Shown here: one piece after another, positions 62,011-64,000 of the stretch
Layout of the letters: each line of letters opens with the position of its first letter
How positions within the stretch are numbered: the stretch's first letter is position 1
From: Bolinopsis microptera
Lineage: Eukaryota; Ctenophora; Tentaculata; Lobata; Bolinopsidae
Direction of reading: 5' to 3'
DNA length: 64,000 nucleotides
NCBI RefSeq assembly: GCF_026151205.1
Contig: NC_087073.1
Location: 8,037,411 to 8,101,410 of the forward strand
The notes under the pieces: model-generated
What the model saw: the letters and a program-made list of their open reading frames with translations, nothing else
Databases searched by the model: none
Told to the model about the DNA's origin: nothing
Made by a program: the position numbers and the translations under genes

Positions 62011-62192
62011 GCCTTTCTGAAGAATAAGCCAACATTCGAGGAATAAAAATTCTATCTAAATCATTTCTAGCCAATTCAAGCTTTATTTTTTATTGAACCA
62101 CTTTATATCAGAGTGGGAGTTGGAATATATTTGTTCGTTATGGACGCAATTTAGCCAACGAATCCTTCCAAATTGGCATTAAACGATTCGAT

Positions 62193-63655
62193 CTGGGGGT
62201 CCTTTCCGAAATGAAACTTAGTAGTAAATATTGCTTAGTTTTCCCTTTTTTGCTAAAATCCGTTCCGAAAACCAACTTAAGTAACAAAGTTAGCAAATTT
62301 TCAAGCAAAATTTTTGAATTAAGTTTTTACTTCGATTTTTGCTTAGTTTCAACTTAAGAGCTATTTTTTGCTTAAGTTGCTTCCAATTTTTCATTTTTTG
62401 CTAATTTTTTTAAGTTTGGTTCAGACCAACCTTAGAATTGTAAGTTTTTACTTAATATCCCAAATTTCATTGCAAGTTGATTGAATTGAACAATTTGAAC
62501 AATAATTCAGTGTTCATAAAAGGATTTTCTTTAGATTTGTTTGGAGAGGCGAATCATACACAGTTTAGGTTCTAAAAAGGATTTTAAAGTTATCATTTAT
62601 CAAGAAAAGTAATCATTAACAATATTATTCCGTACATTAATTCCTTTTCTGATTTCTTCCGCCTCGTTCGGCTGCCTTGGAGGGGCAGCCCGCCGGGATT
62701 GTTCAGCTTGCTCTTCTCACATATCTTGAAGAATGTGTGGCAAAATTTCTGGATCACGAATTCTCCTATTACGGCAGTAATTATGAAATACAACGCATGC
62801 AGCAATGATATCGCAACGAATTTTTGGTTTGAATTGCAAACCATCCGTATTTTTACTGTCAAGACATCGCCATCGTGATTTGACCACCCCATTTGTTCGT
62901 TCTATAACACATCTACACCGTTTCAAGGACTTATTGAACCTCTTCTCTGCCTCTGATTTTGGATCCAGAAATGGAACGATAAGTCTCTCACGCAACGGGT
63001 AACCCGAGTCGCCAATTAGCCAACCGGATACAGATGAAGTGCTGAGATTTCTGCAAATTTTGCTCATTTTCCAGACCGTGCTGTCATGAACTGACCCAGG
63101 CCACCGTATAGAACATGCTGTGATGACCATATTCATGTCACATACGTAATATATAAGTAAAGTCTTCTCTTCAGAAGTAAACGAGCGTGCTCTTTGTTTG
63201 CCGGCCACACTCATGGTAACACTACGAGGAAACAAATTAGGGAGATTCAGATTTAATCACAGTGCAGATTCGAATTTCAATAGTGAATATTAGAACTCAT
63301 AAAATTAACATTTATTGATTATCAAATTCAAATTGCGATATCAAATTCAACTCAACATGAATGGTTATATTCATGATAACAAAATCCATGGCACACCAAC
63401 AAGCACGTGATCGCACCAACAAGCAATTGCATGACGAATTACGTCATCAGAGTTTTTGCGCGCATTTTAGGCGCGCATTTGTTACTTGCACGTGTAAATT
63501 TGTAACTTTGACGCGTTTCGTAAACACTTTAAGTAAAAGTTTCGGAAACGCTGCACTTTACTTAAGTAGTGTTTCGGTAAGGACAAACATGATTTTACTT
63601 GGCGATTACTTAAACTAAGTAAGAACTTAAGTTTCATTTCGGAAAGGACCCCCAG
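62193..63655. mobile_element. 1.46-kb Harbinger-type transposon with perfect 28-bp TIRs
   Basis: CTGGGGGTCCTTTCCGAAAT plus GAAACTTA at 62193–62220 is an exact inverted match to 63628–63655. A Harbinger-type transposase half lies between. No matching 3-bp target duplication is visible with these borders (left flank GAT, right flank GCG). Subterminal AACTTAAG/TTAAGT motifs recur at both ends. Confidence 0.8.
62717..63235 (-). pseudogene. PIF/Harbinger (HARBI1-like) transposase, C-terminal half
   Basis: The frame holds IRWPGSVHDSTVW, 'WLIGDSGYPL' with the second catalytic D, and RCVIERTNGVVKSRWRCL with the catalytic E, then VVFHNYC. Order and motifs match the DDE_4 core of Harbinger transposases. 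The upstream half with the first catalytic D (usually in a 'DGTH' motif) and the helix-turn-helix region is not found within the element, and there is no Myb/SANT-like second gene. The remaining 172 codons are open, so the loss may be a recent internal deletion. It cannot be autonomous as it stands. Confidence 0.82.
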
Positions 63656-64000
63656 GCGTCTTAGTATTTGCCCAGACTAAAGGAGGAAAGTTTTAGATCG
63701 TTCAGCCACAATCGCTCACGCGTGAGAAAGGTCTGTCTATTTACTATATAGGTCACATCTTTCGAGTCTCAATTCGAATATTTCTTATTTTTTTAAAGTC
63801 TTTGTTATTAAGGTATCAAATAATCATGTATGTTGATTTGAAGCCCTGAGATTTCAACCAATGCGTGCTCCTAACTCACTAAATATACGTTGTTCTAGCT
63901 AGTTCCATCATGGCGTTTGATTGGGGAAGCACGTGCACTACGCCTCCCTAGTTACAATCACTTCACCGCTGTGACTCACCACGGTTATTAATGGGTTAAC
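63656..64000. other. Right edge, no gene seen
   Basis: No supported feature in the last 345 bases. Confidence 0.4.

Larger units (their letters stand above)
57062..62192. other. Long gene-poor stretch
   Basis: I see no gene that can be supported over 5 kb. Contents: a 45-bp direct duplication (57825–57869 and 57870–57914), a 25-base poly-C run, a duplicated palindrome at 61.47 kb and degenerate repeats near 61.9 kb. Short frames of 60–80 codons here lack any domain feature. The stretch 60505–60600 contains CAGTTGTAGCGGCTAGATCT twice. Confidence 0.45.

Overview
This is eukaryotic, animal DNA: AT-rich, with split genes carrying GT–AG introns, exon-shuffled extracellular domains (TSP1, SRCR, LDLa), class A GPCRs and many cut-and-paste transposons with short TIR-bounded derivatives. 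No bacterial operon, Shine-Dalgarno pattern or CRISPR is present. A BCCT transporter beside an NBAS gene and exuberant SRCR/TSP1/LDLa modules suggest an invertebrate. A non-bilaterian such as a cnidarian is my best guess, but the species cannot be fixed from the sequence alone. All intron–exon structures below were read by eye from frame, GT/AG sites and protein similarity.

Layout. (1) 1–18114, minus strand: most of NBAS, the large WD40/Sec39-type subunit of the ER-tethering NRZ complex, in about 21 visible exons; its 3' end lies off the left edge. Its introns hold three opposite-strand genes (a GPCR broken by one in-frame stop, an intronless PIM-like kinase, a novel three-exon secreted protein) and a 2.5 kb foldback element. 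(2) 18.1–23.4 kb: transposon-rich spacer with a PIF/Harbinger-like TIR element into which a LINE inserted. (3) 23481–31601, minus: a secreted mosaic protein with signal peptide, Cys-rich N-terminus, 3 TSP1 repeats, then alternating SRCR and TSP1 exons (8 SRCR and 10 TSP1 in total). The exon array is a tandem repeat with a higher-order A-A-B period of about 2.49 kb. (4) 31.6–36.3 kb: spacer with a Mutator-like foldback element flanked by a perfect 9-bp target duplication, a 17-bp minisatellite and a telomere-motif MITE. (5) 36309–46503, minus: a 15-exon BCCT-family transporter gene (predicted 847 aa) whose introns carry a Tc1/mariner-pogo-like relic, a 150-bp-arm hairpin and a TTA-flanked MITE. 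(6) 49205–52835, minus: a two-exon GPCR (predicted 1171 aa) with many LDLa-like modules and no visible LRRs. (7) 53.9–57.1 kb: a non-LTR reverse transcriptase relic and a hAT-like MITE. (8) 57.1–64 kb: mostly no genes, ending with a 1.46 kb TIR element holding half a Harbinger transposase.

The host genes do not form a pathway: they cover vesicle tethering (NBAS), secreted recognition/adhesion (SRCR/TSP1), osmolyte or quaternary-amine uptake (BCCT) and signalling (GPCRs, PIM-like kinase). The strongest points for a second look are the SRCR/TSP1 higher-order exon array, the cluster of antisense genes nested in NBAS, and the unusual number of long inverted repeats inside introns that could form double-stranded RNA.
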